DNA from: Yoonia vestfoldensis
GTDB taxonomy: Bacteria > Pseudomonadota > Alphaproteobacteria > Rhodobacterales > Rhodobacteraceae
NCBI RefSeq assembly: GCF_002158905.1
Contig: NZ_CP021431.1
Coordinates: 3,736,001-3,800,000 of the forward strand
DNA: 64,000 nucleotides
Direction of reading: 5' to 3'
The notes below the pieces were generated by a model, which did not search any database, was not told where the DNA came from, and was given only the letters and a program-made list of their open reading frames with translations. A program made the translations under genes and the position numbers. Below, in pieces: positions 1-9,065 of the stretch; within the stretch, counting starts at the first letter, position 1, and each line of letters begins with the position of its first letter.

Positions 1-355
1 CATCACCGATATGGCCATAGATCTCGTCATTCCCGTCGCCGCCATAAAGGATATCATCGCCACGGCCGCCATGCAGCACGTCATCGCCTGCGCCGCCCTG
101 CAGGATGTCGTCGCCGTCACCGCCGTGCAGATAATCATCGGCGGTGCTGCCAAGGATCAGGTCGTCGCCCTCTGCGGCAAAGACCACCACGGCTTCATCG
201 CTGGCCTCCAACATCTCGTCGATCGGAATGACCCGGCTGCCGATGATATCAGGCTGGTCGTCAGAGGCGGGCGTTGGATCGTCCTCGGTGGTATCGTCAC
301 CGCCGACCAGCAGCGCCGTCAAGGCGATCCCGATTAATCCCATGATCACAACCAT
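1..355 (-). CDS. RTX (hemolysin-type) calcium-binding protein, N-terminal part
   Basis: The gene runs off the left edge; only its first ~118 codons are seen. The protein opens with a short hydrophobic stretch (about residues 2-17, [15 protein letters not shown]), then an acidic linker rich in Asp and Thr, then from about residue 62 a run of glycine/aspartate nonapeptides of the GGxGxDxLx type ([27 protein letters not shown]). Such repeats bind calcium in parallel beta-rolls and are typical of proteins secreted by type I systems. The start at 355 has an AGGTGG ribosome site just upstream; an in-frame ATG at 343 is the alternative. An 11-bp tandem repeat (CCACCTGCCAT, about 360-381) lies in the leader. 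A hydrophobic N-terminus is unusual for a type I substrate, so it may be membrane-anchored. Function unknown. Confidence 0.8.
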   Translation of the reverse strand, partial: MVVIMGLIGIALTALLVGGDDTTEDDPTPASDDQPDIIGSRVIPIDEMLEASDEAVVVFAAEGDDLILGSTADDYLHGGDGDDILQGGAGDDVLHGGRGDDILYGGDGNDEIYGHIGD

Positions 356-457
356 TGATCCACCTGCCATCCACCTGCCATCCGCCGGGTCTGATCCGGC
401 TACCGGGCCTGTCTATCACAAAGTGTTTTGCCTTTGTTCCAGATTTCCAAGCGGTGG

Positions 458-1357
458 TTAATCCGCCCCGAAGAAGGGCAGGAAGCTGTCGATCACGGCT
501 TGCGGGTTTTCCTCCATCGCGAAATGGCCCGATTGGCAGGCGGTATCGGTCATCTGGCCCACCCATGGCCGCCAGAGCGCGGCCGGATCGCCCGTCTGCG
601 CCGGAAACCCGCCCTTGGCCCAAAGAAAATGCAGCGGCGCGGCGATCTTGCGTCCGGCGGCCTTGTCCGCCTCGTCCAATGCGCGGTCAAAGGTGGCGCC
701 CGCGCGGTAATCGGCGCACATCGCATGCAGATGCGCGGGGTCGGCGGCCTGCGCGCGGTAGCTGGCCAGCGCCGCATCGCTGAACACGGCCAGCGATTTG
801 TCCATGGTCCAGCTGGTCAGCGTCCAGTCGATATAGCCTGCCGGATCGGCCCCGATCATCCGTTCGGGCAAGGGGGCAGGCTGCGCCAGATAGGTCCAGT
901 GATAGGCTTTCAGCGCCAGATCGGCAGACCAATTGGCCCAGAAATCGCCCGTCGGCACGATCTCGATGATGCCCAGCCGGATGATCCGGTCGGGATGGTC
1001 CAGCGCAAAGCGATAGGCGACCCGCCCGCCGCGGTCATGGCCCAGCAGATGGGCGCGGTCGATCCCTAAAGCATCCATCAAGGCGGCGATGTCAGACGCC
1101 ATCGTGCGTTTGGCATAGGTGCTGTGGTCCGCATCATCGGCGGGGGCGTCGCTGTCGCCATAGCCGCGCAGGTCGGGGATGATCACGTCGAAATGCTGCG
1201 CAAGGGCGGGGGCGACCTTTTCCCAGCAATGGTGGTTCTGCGGATAGCCGTGCAGCAGGATCAGCGGTGTCCCCTGGCCCGCGCGATGCACCGACAGGGT
1301 GACAGCGCCGCAGCGGATGAAGGATTGGGTGAAACCTGGGATCATGGGATGCTCCAT
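458..1357 (-). CDS. Alpha/beta hydrolase, haloacetate dehalogenase-like
   Basis: A 299-residue alpha/beta hydrolase. The oxyanion-hole HGYPQ lies at 36-40, the nucleophile elbow GHDRGGR at 106-112 carries Asp108 instead of Ser, and the general-base His sits in SGHFAMEENP near the C-terminus. Asp nucleophile, the two Arg of the HDRGxR motif (109, 112) and the cap-domain His153-Trp154 pair are the signature of fluoroacetate/haloacetate dehalogenases, where Arg holds the carboxylate and His/Trp bind the halide. The relay acid, usually Asp in the DI-PT motif, reads Glu132 here (IEIVPT). The start overlaps the end of the upstream DUF1643 gene by 16 bases, so the two are probably co-transcribed, possibly with truB. 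An epoxide hydrolase of the same superfamily is the main alternative. Confidence 0.85.
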   Translation of the reverse strand: MEHPMIPGFTQSFIRCGAVTLSVHRAGQGTPLILLHGYPQNHHCWEKVAPALAQHFDVIIPDLRGYGDSDAPADDADHSTYAKRTMASDIAALMDALGIDRAHLLGHDRGGRVAYRFALDHPDRIIRLGIIEIVPTGDFWANWSADLALKAYHWTYLAQPAPLPERMIGADPAGYIDWTLTSWTMDKSLAVFSDAALASYRAQAADPAHLHAMCADYRAGATFDRALDEADKAAGRKIAAPLHFLWAKGGFPAQTGDPAALWRPWVGQMTDTACQSGHFAMEENPQAVIDSFLPFFGAD

Positions 1358-1854
1358 CGCCTTGGGTGCTGGTCATAGGCCACGTAGAGCGGGTGGCGGG
1401 GGTGGCCGTCCTTGGTCAGACCCAGTATATGCAGCGGCTTGGCGGTTTGTCGCAATAATTCCGCCACCTGGCTGCCGCGCCCCAGATGCGCGCCATGCGT
1501 GCCCCAGGCGGCGATGATCTGATCCGCCCAATCGGCCGCCGCCAGCAAGCTGGCATCATTGGCGGGGCCAATAGGGTCGGCCGCGCGGCGCAGGGCGCGT
1601 GGATCTTTGTCGCGCCAGGCAAAGATATTGGTCACGCGAAACGCCCCGAACCCCAAGGCGCGGGCCCGGCGTTCGCAGCGTTCGACGGTGGGATCGTTGT
1701 GCTGTTCCGTCGCCTTGGACGGGTTCAGCATCACAAAGGCAAGCCGCGGGGCATTGTCGTCCCAGATCCGGGTCAATTCATAGCGGTAGCATTCGCAATC
1801 CGAGTAGGTCGCTGAGGAGGCGGCATGATCGGTGATATGCTGGTGGTGGATCAT
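1342..1854 (-). CDS. DUF1643 domain-containing protein
   Basis: A 170-residue protein with the features of the DUF1643 family: an early Cys/Tyr segment (CECYRYELTRIW), the conserved LAFVMLNPSKAT block around residues 38-50 followed by a D-x-T-xx-R element, and a later LGLTKDGHPRHPLY stretch near the C-terminus. No biochemical role is established for the family. It lies 22 bases downstream of truB and overlaps the following hydrolase by 16 bases, which suggests a three-gene transcript. The ATG at 1854 fits the family start; no signal peptide or membrane segment is seen, so it is probably cytoplasmic. Confidence 0.85.
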   Translation of the reverse strand: MIHHQHITDHAASSATYSDCECYRYELTRIWDDNAPRLAFVMLNPSKATEQHNDPTVERCERRARALGFGAFRVTNIFAWRDKDPRALRRAADPIGPANDASLLAAADWADQIIAAWGTHGAHLGRGSQVAELLRQTAKPLHILGLTKDGHPRHPLYVAYDQHPRRWSIP

Positions 1855-1876
1855 GCGGGCGTCAGGTCACATCACC

Positions 1877-2782
1877 CTATGCCACGAACACGCGCGTCGG
1901 GTGCAATTCGCCGCCCCGATAGCTGCCGATGGCGATGGCCTTGCCGTCATGGCTGGCCCAGACTTCCTCGCCATAATCAACTCCGCTGGCGATGACCGGC
2001 GCGGGATTGCCGTTGCGCAGCCGTGCGACGCTTTCCGCAGGGCAGCGGACCTGGGGCAGATCGGCCAGCCCGACCTCGGGCGGCAACAGCCGCGCGTCCA
2101 GTTCCGGCGTGCGCGCGATGGCATCCAGCTGGTCCAGCGTGATCCCGTCGGTCGCCTGAAACGGCCCCGACCAGATCCGGCGCAAGGACCGCACATGCGC
2201 CTTGCAGCCCAGCACTTCACCCAGATCGCGGGCGATGGACCGCACATAGCCACCCTTGCCACAGGTCATTTCCAGCACCGCATGATTGGCATCGGGACGA
2301 TCGGCCAGCAGCAATTCCTCGACCCATAAGGGGCGCGCCGCCAGTTCCATCGTCTCGCCTTCGCGGGCCTTGGCATAGGCGCGTTCGCCGTCGACCTTGA
2401 CGGCGGAAAACTGCGGCGGGACTTGCATGATATCGCCGATGAACCCCGCCAGCGCGGCCTTGATCGCGGCGTCATCAGGGCGCAGGTCGCTGGTGGCGAT
2501 CACCTCGCCCTCGGCATCGTCGGTATTGGTGGCCTGTCCCAGCCGGATCGTGAATTCATAGGCCTTCAGCGCATCGGTGATATAGGGGACGGTCTTTGTC
2601 GCCTCGCCCAAGGCCACGGCCAGCACGCCGGTTGCCTCTGGGTCCAGGGTGCCGGCATGGCCTGCCTTGTTGGCATCGAAGGCCCAGCGCACGCGGTTGA
2701 CCACCGTGGTCGAGGTGATGCCCGCCGGTTTATCCACCACCAGCCAGCCTGAAATATCGCGTCCCTTGCGTCTGCGCGCCAT
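1877..2782 (-). CDS. truB: tRNA pseudouridine(55) synthase TruB
   Basis: A 301-residue protein that isomerises U55 to pseudouridine in the T-loop of tRNAs. The TruB signature is complete: the KPAGITS block (18-24), the [14 protein letters not shown] catalytic motif with the nucleophile Asp47, the [13 protein letters not shown] segment and the [10 protein letters not shown] block around residue 187. The C-terminus (from about 245) is the short PUA-like end seen in alphaproteobacterial TruB. It is the first gene of a leftward group with DUF1643 and the hydrolase, and is divergent from the RimB-like gene at 2889. In many relatives truB sits close to rbfA and infB; here that link is absent within the window. 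Confidence 0.97.
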   Translation of the reverse strand: MARRRKGRDISGWLVVDKPAGITSTTVVNRVRWAFDANKAGHAGTLDPEATGVLAVALGEATKTVPYITDALKAYEFTIRLGQATNTDDAEGEVIATSDLRPDDAAIKAALAGFIGDIMQVPPQFSAVKVDGERAYAKAREGETMELAARPLWVEELLLADRPDANHAVLEMTCGKGGYVRSIARDLGEVLGCKAHVRSLRRIWSGPFQATDGITLDQLDAIARTPELDARLLPPEVGLADLPQVRCPAESVARLRNGNPAPVIASGVDYGEEVWASHDGKAIAIGSYRGGELHPTRVFVA

Positions 2783-2888
2783 GATCTTGCCCTTTGTCAG
2801 ATGGCGGCTTGCTATGCGCGCGCACCCCGCTGGTCAAGGCGCGGCGGTTCGCGCTATGTCGGGGCAACGCCACAACCGGACCGCTGCC

Positions 2889-3359
2889 ATGCAACCTGCA
2901 CCTTCCCCGCATCCTTTGCTGATCATCGGCTGGCAGGAACGGATCAGCCTGCCAGCGCTTGGGCTGTCCGATTTCGCGGTCAAGGTGGATACCGGCGCCA
3001 AAACCACCGCGCTGCATGCCGAAGAGATAGAGACCTTTTACAAGCAGGGCGAAAAATGGGTCCGGTTCCGCTGTCCCGACATCCCCGGCAGCTCCGCGCG
3101 CATCTGTGAATTTGCTGTCTTCACAAAACGCGATATCACCAATACGAGCGGCCAGCCAGAGACGCGGATCGTCATCCGCACCCCGATGATTCTGGCCGGA
3201 CGCAAGTGGAAGATCGACATATCCCTGACCGACAGGGGCAGCATGCAATTTCCGCTGATCCTCGGGCGGCGGGCCTTGCGTCATAAAAACATCGCCGTTC
3301 ACGCCCGACATACCTATCTGGTCAGCCCCCTGCCGCAACCTGAAAGCGCCGCCAAATGA
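2889..3359 (+). CDS. RimB-like retropepsin-fold protease (COG4067 family)
   Basis: A 156-residue protein of the so-called ATP-dependent zinc protease family, in reality a retropepsin-like aspartic protease fold. The active-site motif is the [12 protein letters not shown] segment near residue 33; a second conserved block, [10 protein letters not shown], lies near 123. Family members sit beside rimK and are thought to act with it in the modification of ribosomal protein S6. The stop overlaps the rimK start (ATGA), so the two are translationally coupled. The reading frame is open upstream, but homologous sequence begins at PLLIIGW, so ATG 2889 is preferred; ATG 2856 is possible. No signal peptide is seen with this start, so it should be cytoplasmic. 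Confidence 0.85.
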   Translation: MQPAPSPHPLLIIGWQERISLPALGLSDFAVKVDTGAKTTALHAEEIETFYKQGEKWVRFRCPDIPGSSARICEFAVFTKRDITNTSGQPETRIVIRTPMILAGRKWKIDISLTDRGSMQFPLILGRRALRHKNIAVHARHTYLVSPLPQPESAAK

Positions 3360-4261
3360 AAATCGCCATGCTCGCCCGCAACGCCGAGCTTTATACCCAC
3401 CGCCGCCTCAAGGAATCCGCCGAGGCACGGGGGCACCAGCTCGACATCATCAATACATTGCGCTGCTATATGAACATCGCCTCGCGCCGGCCCGAGGTCT
3501 ATTACAACGGCGAAAAGCTGGTGGGCTATGATGCGGTCATCCCGCGGATTGGGGCATCGGTCACGTTCTACGGCATGGCCGTGCTGCGCCAGTTCGAGAT
3601 GCAGGGTGTGTTTCCCCTGAACGAAAGCGTGGGCATCGGGCGGTCGCGTGACAAGCTGCGGTCGATGCAGCTGCTGGCGCGCGACGGGATCGGGCTGCCG
3701 GTCACGACCTTTGCCCATGATCCGCGCCAGACCGACGAGGTGCTGAAACTCGCCGGTGGCGCGCCCGTGGTGATCAAGCTGCTGGAAGGCACCCAGGGCA
3801 TCGGCGTCGTGCTGGCCGATACCGACCGATCCGCGAAATCCGTGGTCGAGGCGTTCCGCGGCGCGGGTGTGAACATCCTGTTGCAGGAATTCATCAAGGA
3901 AGCGGGCGGCACCGATATCCGCGCCATCGTGGTTGGTGGCAAGGTCGTGGCCGCGATGAAACGCACCGGCGCCGAAGGCGAATTCCGGTCCAACCTGCAC
4001 CGTGGCGGGTCGGCGCAGGTGATCAAGCTGTCGCCCGAGGAACGGTCAACCGCGATTCGGTCGGCCAAGGCGATGGGGCTGAATGTCTGCGGTGTGGATA
4101 TGCTGCGGTCAAACCACGGGCCGGTGGTGATGGAGGTGAATTCCTCGCCGGGGCTGGAAGGCGTGGAAAAGGCGACAGGGCTGGATATCGCCACCAAGAT
4201 CATCGAATATATCGAAAAGAACGCCAAACCCAACGCGACCAAGACCAAAGGCAAGGGATGA
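3356..4261 (+). CDS. rimK: RimK-type ATP-grasp ligase (ribosomal protein S6--L-glutamate ligase family)
   Basis: A 301-residue ATP-grasp enzyme. Enterobacterial RimK adds glutamate residues to the C-terminus of ribosomal protein S6. Visible features: the RimK N-terminal [11 protein letters not shown] block (about 63-73), the ATP-grasp glycine loop [12 protein letters not shown] (about 144-155), the [15 protein letters not shown] strand, and the metal-binding end [13 protein letters not shown] with the expected Glu and Asn. Length matches E. coli RimK (300). It overlaps both neighbours by ATGA, with the protease-like gene upstream and an M14-type deacylase downstream, so all three products are probably made in matched amounts. 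Substrate could be S6 or another protein C-terminus. Confidence 0.93.
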   Translation: MKIAMLARNAELYTHRRLKESAEARGHQLDIINTLRCYMNIASRRPEVYYNGEKLVGYDAVIPRIGASVTFYGMAVLRQFEMQGVFPLNESVGIGRSRDKLRSMQLLARDGIGLPVTTFAHDPRQTDEVLKLAGGAPVVIKLLEGTQGIGVVLADTDRSAKSVVEAFRGAGVNILLQEFIKEAGGTDIRAIVVGGKVVAAMKRTGAEGEFRSNLHRGGSAQVIKLSPEERSTAIRSAKAMGLNVCGVDMLRSNHGPVVMEVNSSPGLEGVEKATGLDIATKIIEYIEKNAKPNATKTKGKG

Positions 4262-5301
4262 CCAAACGCGCGGCCTTTCAGATCGCAGGCGACCAGATCG
4301 CGGTAGGCACGCGCAAGACGGTCAATATTCCGGTCAGCACCCTGTCGGATTACACGCCGGTGACCCTGTCCGCGCATGTGATCCACGGGCGCAAGGACGG
4401 GCCGACCGTCTTTGTCAGCGCGGGCATCCATGGCGACGAGGTGATCGGGGTCGAGATCGTGCGCCGTCTTTTGCGGACTGGCACGCTGAAAAACGTGGCA
4501 GGCACGCTGATCGTGGTGCCGATCGTCAACACCTTCGGGTTTCTGAACCATTCGCGTTACCTGCCTGACCGGCGCGACCTGAACCGCTGCTTTCCGGGCT
4601 CGCCCCATGGATCACTGGGGTCGCGGCTGGCGCATATCTTCATGACGGAAATCGTGGAGCGCTGCAGCCTTGGCATTGACCTGCATTCCGCCGCGATCCA
4701 TCGCACGAACCTGCCGCAGGTGCGGGTGTCGGGCAACAATTCTGAAACGCTGCGGCTTGCCCGCGTCTTCGGCGCGCCGGTGATCCTGACCAGCGCTTTG
4801 CGCGATGGCAGCCTGCGGCTGGAGGCGAAACGCAAAGGCGTCAATATCCTGCTTTACGAAGCGGGCGAGGGGATGCGCTTTGACGAAATGTCGGTGCGTG
4901 CTGGGCTGGCGGGTATCTTGCGGGTGCTCAAGGATGTGGGGGTGCTGCCCAAGGCGGGGATCGCCGCGCCCAAGGCGCAGCCTTTGCTCTGTTCTGACAG
5001 CCACTGGGTCCGCGCGCCTGCGGGTGGGCTGTTGCGCATGTTCAATGCCGAAGGCGATGTGGTGGCGGTGGGCGATCTGGTGGCCGCGATTTCCGACCCG
5101 TTTGGCGGCGGCGAGGTCGAGCTGCGCACGCCTTATGGCGGTATCATCGTCGGTCGCGCGGTCATGCCCATCGTGCATGAAGGCGACGCGCTGCTGCATA
5201 TTGCGGCCGTGAAATCCGCCGGTCAGGCCGAGGCCGCGCTGGGTGATCTGACTGCGCAGCTGGAAGACGCGCCGCTGTTCGACGAGGATGAAATCATCTG
5301 A
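4258..5301 (+). CDS. Succinylglutamate desuccinylase/aspartoacylase family protein (M14-type)
   Basis: A 347-residue zinc-dependent amidohydrolase/peptidase of the AstE/AspA family. The zinc site is clear: His58 and Glu61 in GIHGDEVIG, and His143 in [18 protein letters not shown] (about 105-114) is the substrate-binding Arg/Asn motif, and LLYEAGEG near 200 supplies the catalytic Glu. The C-terminal ~80 residues form a small beta domain ([11 protein letters not shown] ... [10 protein letters not shown]) resembling a lipoyl-like barrel, common in this subfamily. Its ATG overlaps the stop of rimK. Inferred role: removal of an amino acid or acyl group linked by the ligase, or supply of a substrate; the true substrate is unknown. 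Confidence 0.88.
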   Translation: MTKRAAFQIAGDQIAVGTRKTVNIPVSTLSDYTPVTLSAHVIHGRKDGPTVFVSAGIHGDEVIGVEIVRRLLRTGTLKNVAGTLIVVPIVNTFGFLNHSRYLPDRRDLNRCFPGSPHGSLGSRLAHIFMTEIVERCSLGIDLHSAAIHRTNLPQVRVSGNNSETLRLARVFGAPVILTSALRDGSLRLEAKRKGVNILLYEAGEGMRFDEMSVRAGLAGILRVLKDVGVLPKAGIAAPKAQPLLCSDSHWVRAPAGGLLRMFNAEGDVVAVGDLVAAISDPFGGGEVELRTPYGGIIVGRAVMPIVHEGDALLHIAAVKSAGQAEAALGDLTAQLEDAPLFDEDEII

Positions 5302-5311
5302 TCCGCCACCA

Positions 5312-5333
5312 AGATTTTTCTGCCGAAAAATCT
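5312..5333. terminator. Perfect stem-loop, likely bidirectional terminator
   Basis: A perfect 9-bp inverted repeat (AGATTTTTC / GAAAAATCT) with a TGCC loop follows the M14-type gene by 10 bases and lies in the 151-base space between two converging genes. The A/T runs in the arms give a U-tract in either direction, so it can end transcripts of both the rim cluster and recQ. A second element, CGAAATT at 5346-5352 paired with AATTTCG at 5361-5367, and a C/G-rich inverted stretch near 5413-5440 follow. Stem-loops of the first type are common between rhodobacteral genes. Confidence 0.6.
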
Positions 5334-5452
5334 GTCGCGCCCCCACGAAATTCCTTCCGAAATTTCGCGGTCTGCGGTGCTTTGACTTCTTTTTTCCAAA
5401 AATACTCCGGGGTGAACCCCGGACCTGTCCGGGGGAGGGGCAGCGCCCCTGG

Positions 5453-7495
5453 CTAGGGTTCGGTGGTGTGCAGCACGTCCAGAAAGGCATCGCCGAACCT
5501 TTCGGCGTGGCGGTCGCCGATCAGCCGCGTCAGGCTGTTGATATCGGCACCCCGCAATTGCGCGACCTTTGCCAGCATGGATGCCGAACAGGTCATCGGC
5601 TTGTCGGCACCATGCGGGCCACGGATCAGCGCGCTTTGCGCGGCCAGCAGGCGGTCATAGATCCGGCCTTCGTCACGGCCGGCCAGTTTGCGGCGGCTGG
5701 GGTGCAGGTTTTCCGCCTCGCCCGCGATCACCTCGAGGAAGGCGCGCCCGTAGCTTTCCAGCTTTTTCGCGCCGACCCCGCCGATCTGGGCCATATCGTC
5801 CAGCGTTGCGGGGCGTTTCTCGGCCATCTCGATCAGGGTCTTGTCGTTAAAGATGATATAGGCTGGCACGCCCGCCTGTTCGGCCAGAAACCGGCGTTTG
5901 GCCTTCAGCGCGGATAAAAGCGGCGCATCGTCTTCATTGACCAGGGTATGCACTTTCGGCCCGGCACCTTTGGCGGCAGTGATCGTGTCGCGGCGCAGCA
6001 TGATCTGCGCCTCGCCGCGCAGGATCGGGCGGGCATGGTCGGTCATGCGCAAGGCCCCATGCCGGTCGCGGTCGGGGCGCAGCAGGTCGTGGCCCATCAT
6101 CTGCCGGAAAATCGCCTGCCACTGGCGGCGGTCGTAATCGCGCCCCACGCCATAGGTGGGCAGGCTGTCATGGCCGCGCGCCTTGATCTTGTCGGTGGGC
6201 TGGCCCAGCAGGATGTCGATCAGATGGCCTGCGCCGAAATATTCCTCGGTCCGCAGCGCCGCTGACAGGGCCATGCGCACGGGGGTCGTGGCGTCGAACA
6301 CCTCGGCGGGTTTGTCGCAAAGATCACAATGGCCGCAGGGATCGCTCGTTTCCCCGAAATAGGACAGAAGCGTCTGGCGGCGGCAATGCAGCGCCTCGGC
6401 CAGACCCAGCAGCGCGTTCAGGCGGCCATGATCGGCGGTGCGCCTGTCGGCGGGGGCCAGCCCTTCGTCGATCTGCTGGCGGCGATAGCGGATGTCGTCG
6501 GGACCAAAGAGCGTCAGCGTTTCCGCGGGCGCGCCGTCACGGCCCGCGCGGCCGATTTCCTGATAATAGGCCTCGATCGATTTGGGCAGATCGGCATGGG
6601 CGACCCAGCGGATATCGGGTTTGTCGATGCCCATGCCAAAGGCGACGGTGGCACAGACGATCAAGCCGTCTTCCTGCTGGAACCGGCGTTCGACGATGCG
6701 GCGGTCCTCGGCCTCCATCCCGCCGTGGTAATGACAGGCCAGATGCCCGGCCTCGCGCAAAGCCTGGGCCAAGGTTTCGGTCTTGGCGCGGGTGCCTGTA
6801 TAGACGATGCCCGACTGACCCTTGCGCGCGGCGGCAAAGGTCAGGATCTGCGCGCGCGGGCTGTCTTTGGCGGCAAAGGCAAGGTGGATATTGGGCCGGT
6901 CGAACCCGTGCAGGAATGTCGCAGGCTGCTGGCCTGCAAACAATTTCTGGACAATCTCGGCCTGTGTTTCGGCATCCGCCGTGGCGGTAAAGGCCGCCAG
7001 CGGCACATCCAGTGCTTCGCGCAAGTCGCCGATACGCAGGTAATCGGGGCGGAAATCATGGCCCCACTGGCTGACGCAATGCGCCTCGTCCACGGCGATC
7101 AGACTGACACCGGCGCGCTGCAGCATCTGCACGGTGCCACCGGCGGACAAACGTTCGGGCGCCATGTACAAAAGTTTCAGCGTGCCGGATTCCAGTGCGG
7201 ACCACACCGCCTCGGTTTCTTCCTCGGTATTGCCCGATGTCAGCGCACCTGCGACAACGCCCGCCTGCTGCAACCCGCGCACCTGATCACGCATCAGGGC
7301 GATCAGCGGGGAAATCACCACTGTCACGCCGGACCGCATCAGCGCGGGCAGCTGGAAGCAGAGCGATTTGCCGCCCCCCGTGGGCATGATCGCCAGCGTA
7401 TTGCGCCCGGCGGCGACAGCCTCGACGATGTCCTGCTGGCCGGGCCGGAAGGCGTCAAAGCCAAAGACATCGCGCAAAAGCGTGGCAGCGGACAT
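5453..7495 (-). CDS. recQ: ATP-dependent DNA helicase RecQ
   Basis: A 680-residue 3'-5' DNA helicase that acts in recombination and replication-fork repair. Walker A is PTGGGKS near 38-44; Walker B with the RecQ loop reads DEAHCVSQWGHDFRPDY near 136-152; motif VI is YYQEIGRAGRDG near 310-321. The zinc site follows (C-RR...CGHCDLC, about 370-395), then the winged-helix domain and an HRDC domain (VPAYIIFNDKTLIEMA near 545-560). It is some 70 residues longer than E. coli RecQ (609), the extra part being at the C-terminus. It converges on the rim cluster and stands alone. Confidence 0.97.
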   Translation of the reverse strand: MSAATLLRDVFGFDAFRPGQQDIVEAVAAGRNTLAIMPTGGGKSLCFQLPALMRSGVTVVISPLIALMRDQVRGLQQAGVVAGALTSGNTEEETEAVWSALESGTLKLLYMAPERLSAGGTVQMLQRAGVSLIAVDEAHCVSQWGHDFRPDYLRIGDLREALDVPLAAFTATADAETQAEIVQKLFAGQQPATFLHGFDRPNIHLAFAAKDSPRAQILTFAAARKGQSGIVYTGTRAKTETLAQALREAGHLACHYHGGMEAEDRRIVERRFQQEDGLIVCATVAFGMGIDKPDIRWVAHADLPKSIEAYYQEIGRAGRDGAPAETLTLFGPDDIRYRRQQIDEGLAPADRRTADHGRLNALLGLAEALHCRRQTLLSYFGETSDPCGHCDLCDKPAEVFDATTPVRMALSAALRTEEYFGAGHLIDILLGQPTDKIKARGHDSLPTYGVGRDYDRRQWQAIFRQMMGHDLLRPDRDRHGALRMTDHARPILRGEAQIMLRRDTITAAKGAGPKVHTLVNEDDAPLLSALKAKRRFLAEQAGVPAYIIFNDKTLIEMAEKRPATLDDMAQIGGVGAKKLESYGRAFLEVIAGEAENLHPSRRKLAGRDEGRIYDRLLAAQSALIRGPHGADKPMTCSASMLAKVAQLRGADINSLTRLIGDRHAERFGDAFLDVLHTTEP

Positions 7496-7577
7496 GAAGG
7501 GGGACCTGTCTTTGGATTTTCTTGATTGCTGGCGACAATCCCATAACCGGAATCGGTGAACAACCCATAGAGGCCCG

Positions 7578-7614
7578 AAAATGCAAAAGGCCGCCTCTGC
7601 GGACAGAGACGGCC
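7578..7614 (-). terminator. Rho-independent terminator of the exported-protein gene
   Basis: Read on the minus strand, GGCCGTCTCTG pairs with CAGAGGCGGCC (one G-T wobble) around a short TCCG loop and is followed by TTTTGCATTTT. It lies 30 bases after the stop of the leftward gene at 7645-7977 and before the recQ promoter region. Confidence 0.7.
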
Positions 7615-7644
7615 AAGCGCGACAGGGAGATGTCGGGCAGGGGT

Positions 7645-7977
7645 TTACCGGTCGATCCGGTAGGTTTCGGTTGCGACGACTTCGCCGCCGACCTTCAGCA
7701 CGGCGATCACATCACGGCGTGCGGGGACACCTGTGTTCACGCGGACATCGGTGTTTGCACCGGCGCGCACGGCCTGGGTTCCCAAAAGCGCACCCTGTTT
7801 GCCGGCGGCACGGTCGTAAATCTCGACGATACCGTCAGCTTCGGCGCGCACGATCCCCAGTTCGACAGTGCTGGTGGCGGCTTGTGCGCGGGGCAGTTCG
7901 AAGTAGCTGTTTGCCGATGCGACAGATGCTGTTGCTGCAAGTGTGACCGCGGCGATGGCGAATGCTTTGATGGACAT
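7645..7977 (-). CDS. Small exported protein of unknown function
   Basis: A 110-residue protein with a clear Sec signal peptide (SIKAFAIAAVTLAATASVASA, cleavage before NSYFEL). The mature part of ~88 residues is a simple mixed beta sequence (VELGIVRAEADGIVEIYD ... VRVNTGVPARRDVIAVLKVGGEVVATETYRI) with no cysteine and no motif that I recognise; it is presumably periplasmic. The frame is open further upstream, but ATG 7977 is preceded by a strong AAAGGAAAGAG ribosome site and begins the signal peptide. It is a single gene between recQ and a divergent histidine phosphatase, closed by a terminator. Confidence 0.75.
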   Translation of the reverse strand: MSIKAFAIAAVTLAATASVASANSYFELPRAQAATSTVELGIVRAEADGIVEIYDRAAGKQGALLGTQAVRAGANTDVRVNTGVPARRDVIAVLKVGGEVVATETYRIDR

Positions 7978-8106
7978 GATACTCTTTCCTTTTTCATTTC
8001 TCTGGCGGCGGGATGCCGCATCTTGTTGAAACAGTGCATAATCTTGCGCTGCTGTGAAACAGAGATTGGCACGGCCCCGGCCGAGAAAAAGAGGCGGCAT
8101 GATCAC

Positions 8107-8408
8107 GAAATCGGGGATAAAAGTGATCGGTTTTCGTGCTTGAAAAAACGAAATTGCTTATATTGATGTGTTTATGTGCGATGGCGCACTTAGTTCCCAG
8201 CGGCTCTGTGCGTTCCGGCCCAGATCGGGGCGCCGTCGGTCTGGCTGTTGTTCACGCATTTTGTCGGGGTGCAGGATCGTGATCTGCGATTATTTCCGCC
8301 CCGTCACGCGGGCGTTACCAAATCCACCGATATTGCGCGTTTGGTGCCGATGACCGCGTTGTCAACGACGGTCGCACCGCTTACTCCTATGCGGGAAGGA
8401 GCATCCAA
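8107..8408. other. Intergenic region without a gene
   Basis: About 300 bases between two divergent genes. The first ~70 bases are AT-rich and hold an imperfect inverted repeat (CACGAAA near 8104 and TTTTCGTG near 8132) that may belong to the promoter of the exported-protein gene. Short open frames here have no ribosome site and no recognisable product. A GGAAGGAG ribosome site at about 8395-8401 serves the phosphatase. Confidence 0.5.
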
Positions 8409-9053
8409 ATGGGCGAAATCATCCTGGTCCGGCATGGGCAGGCCAATTCCAGCGCGCGTGACGAAGATGGCTATGACCGCCTGTCTGATCTGGGCCATCA
8501 GCAGGCCGCCTGGCTGGGCGATTACATGCGCGACCGCGAAGGTGCTTTTGACAAGGTGATCAGCGGCAGCCTGCGCCGGCATCGCGAAACGGCGGCGGGG
8601 CTGGGATATCGCGATGCGATCATCGACCCGCGGCTGAACGAGATGGATTACTTTAACCTTGGCCGCGCCTTGCAGGATGTGCATGGCGTGCCGTTTCCCG
8701 GCCCTGACGACTTTGCCGCCCATGTGCCGCAGGTCATGCAGGCCTGGTACCGGGCCGAGATCATGGGCGTCGAAACCTTCGCGTCCTTCGAATCCCGCGT
8801 CACCGGCGTGTTGCAAGAGGCCGCACAACCCGGTGTGCGCGTGCTATGCGTGACATCGGGCGGGGTGATCGGGATGATCATTCGCCATTTGCTGGACCTT
8901 GATCCAACGCGGATGGCGCATATCCTGCTGCCGATCCTGAATTCCTCGGTCCATCGGATCCATGTTATCCCGCAGGGGCCGATCCTGGCCAGTTTCAACG
9001 CCGTGCCGCATCTGGATACGGCGGACCGCATGCATGCGCTGACCCATTTCTGA
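8409..9053 (+). CDS. Histidine phosphatase family protein
   Basis: A 214-residue member of the phosphoglycerate mutase-like superfamily. The phosphate-accepting histidine lies in LVRHGQA (Arg8-His9), the second Arg in SGSLRRHRETA (about 56-66), the acid in LNEMDYF, and the second histidine position is within VLCVTSGGVIGMIIR, where the usual SHGG reads TSGG. Loss of that second His would weaken catalysis. It has no signal peptide and stands 12 bases before the saccharopine dehydrogenase gene, so the two may be co-transcribed. The substrate (sugar phosphate, nucleotide or protein) cannot be told. Confidence 0.87.
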   Translation: MGEIILVRHGQANSSARDEDGYDRLSDLGHQQAAWLGDYMRDREGAFDKVISGSLRRHRETAAGLGYRDAIIDPRLNEMDYFNLGRALQDVHGVPFPGPDDFAAHVPQVMQAWYRAEIMGVETFASFESRVTGVLQEAAQPGVRVLCVTSGGVIGMIIRHLLDLDPTRMAHILLPILNSSVHRIHVIPQGPILASFNAVPHLDTADRMHALTHF

Positions 9054-9065
9054 AAGGCTGCCTAG

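Noticed and set aside
1..175. Regular short repeats resembling a CRISPR or satellite
   Set aside because: The period is 27 bases and the frame encodes RTX nonapeptides; the repeats are coding and imperfect.
3568..4608. 346-codon minus-strand frame opposite rimK and the M14-type gene
   Set aside because: No family features, while both opposite genes are complete and overlap in the usual way.
6329..7525. 398-codon plus-strand frame opposite recQ
   Set aside because: A shadow of recQ, without any conserved motif.
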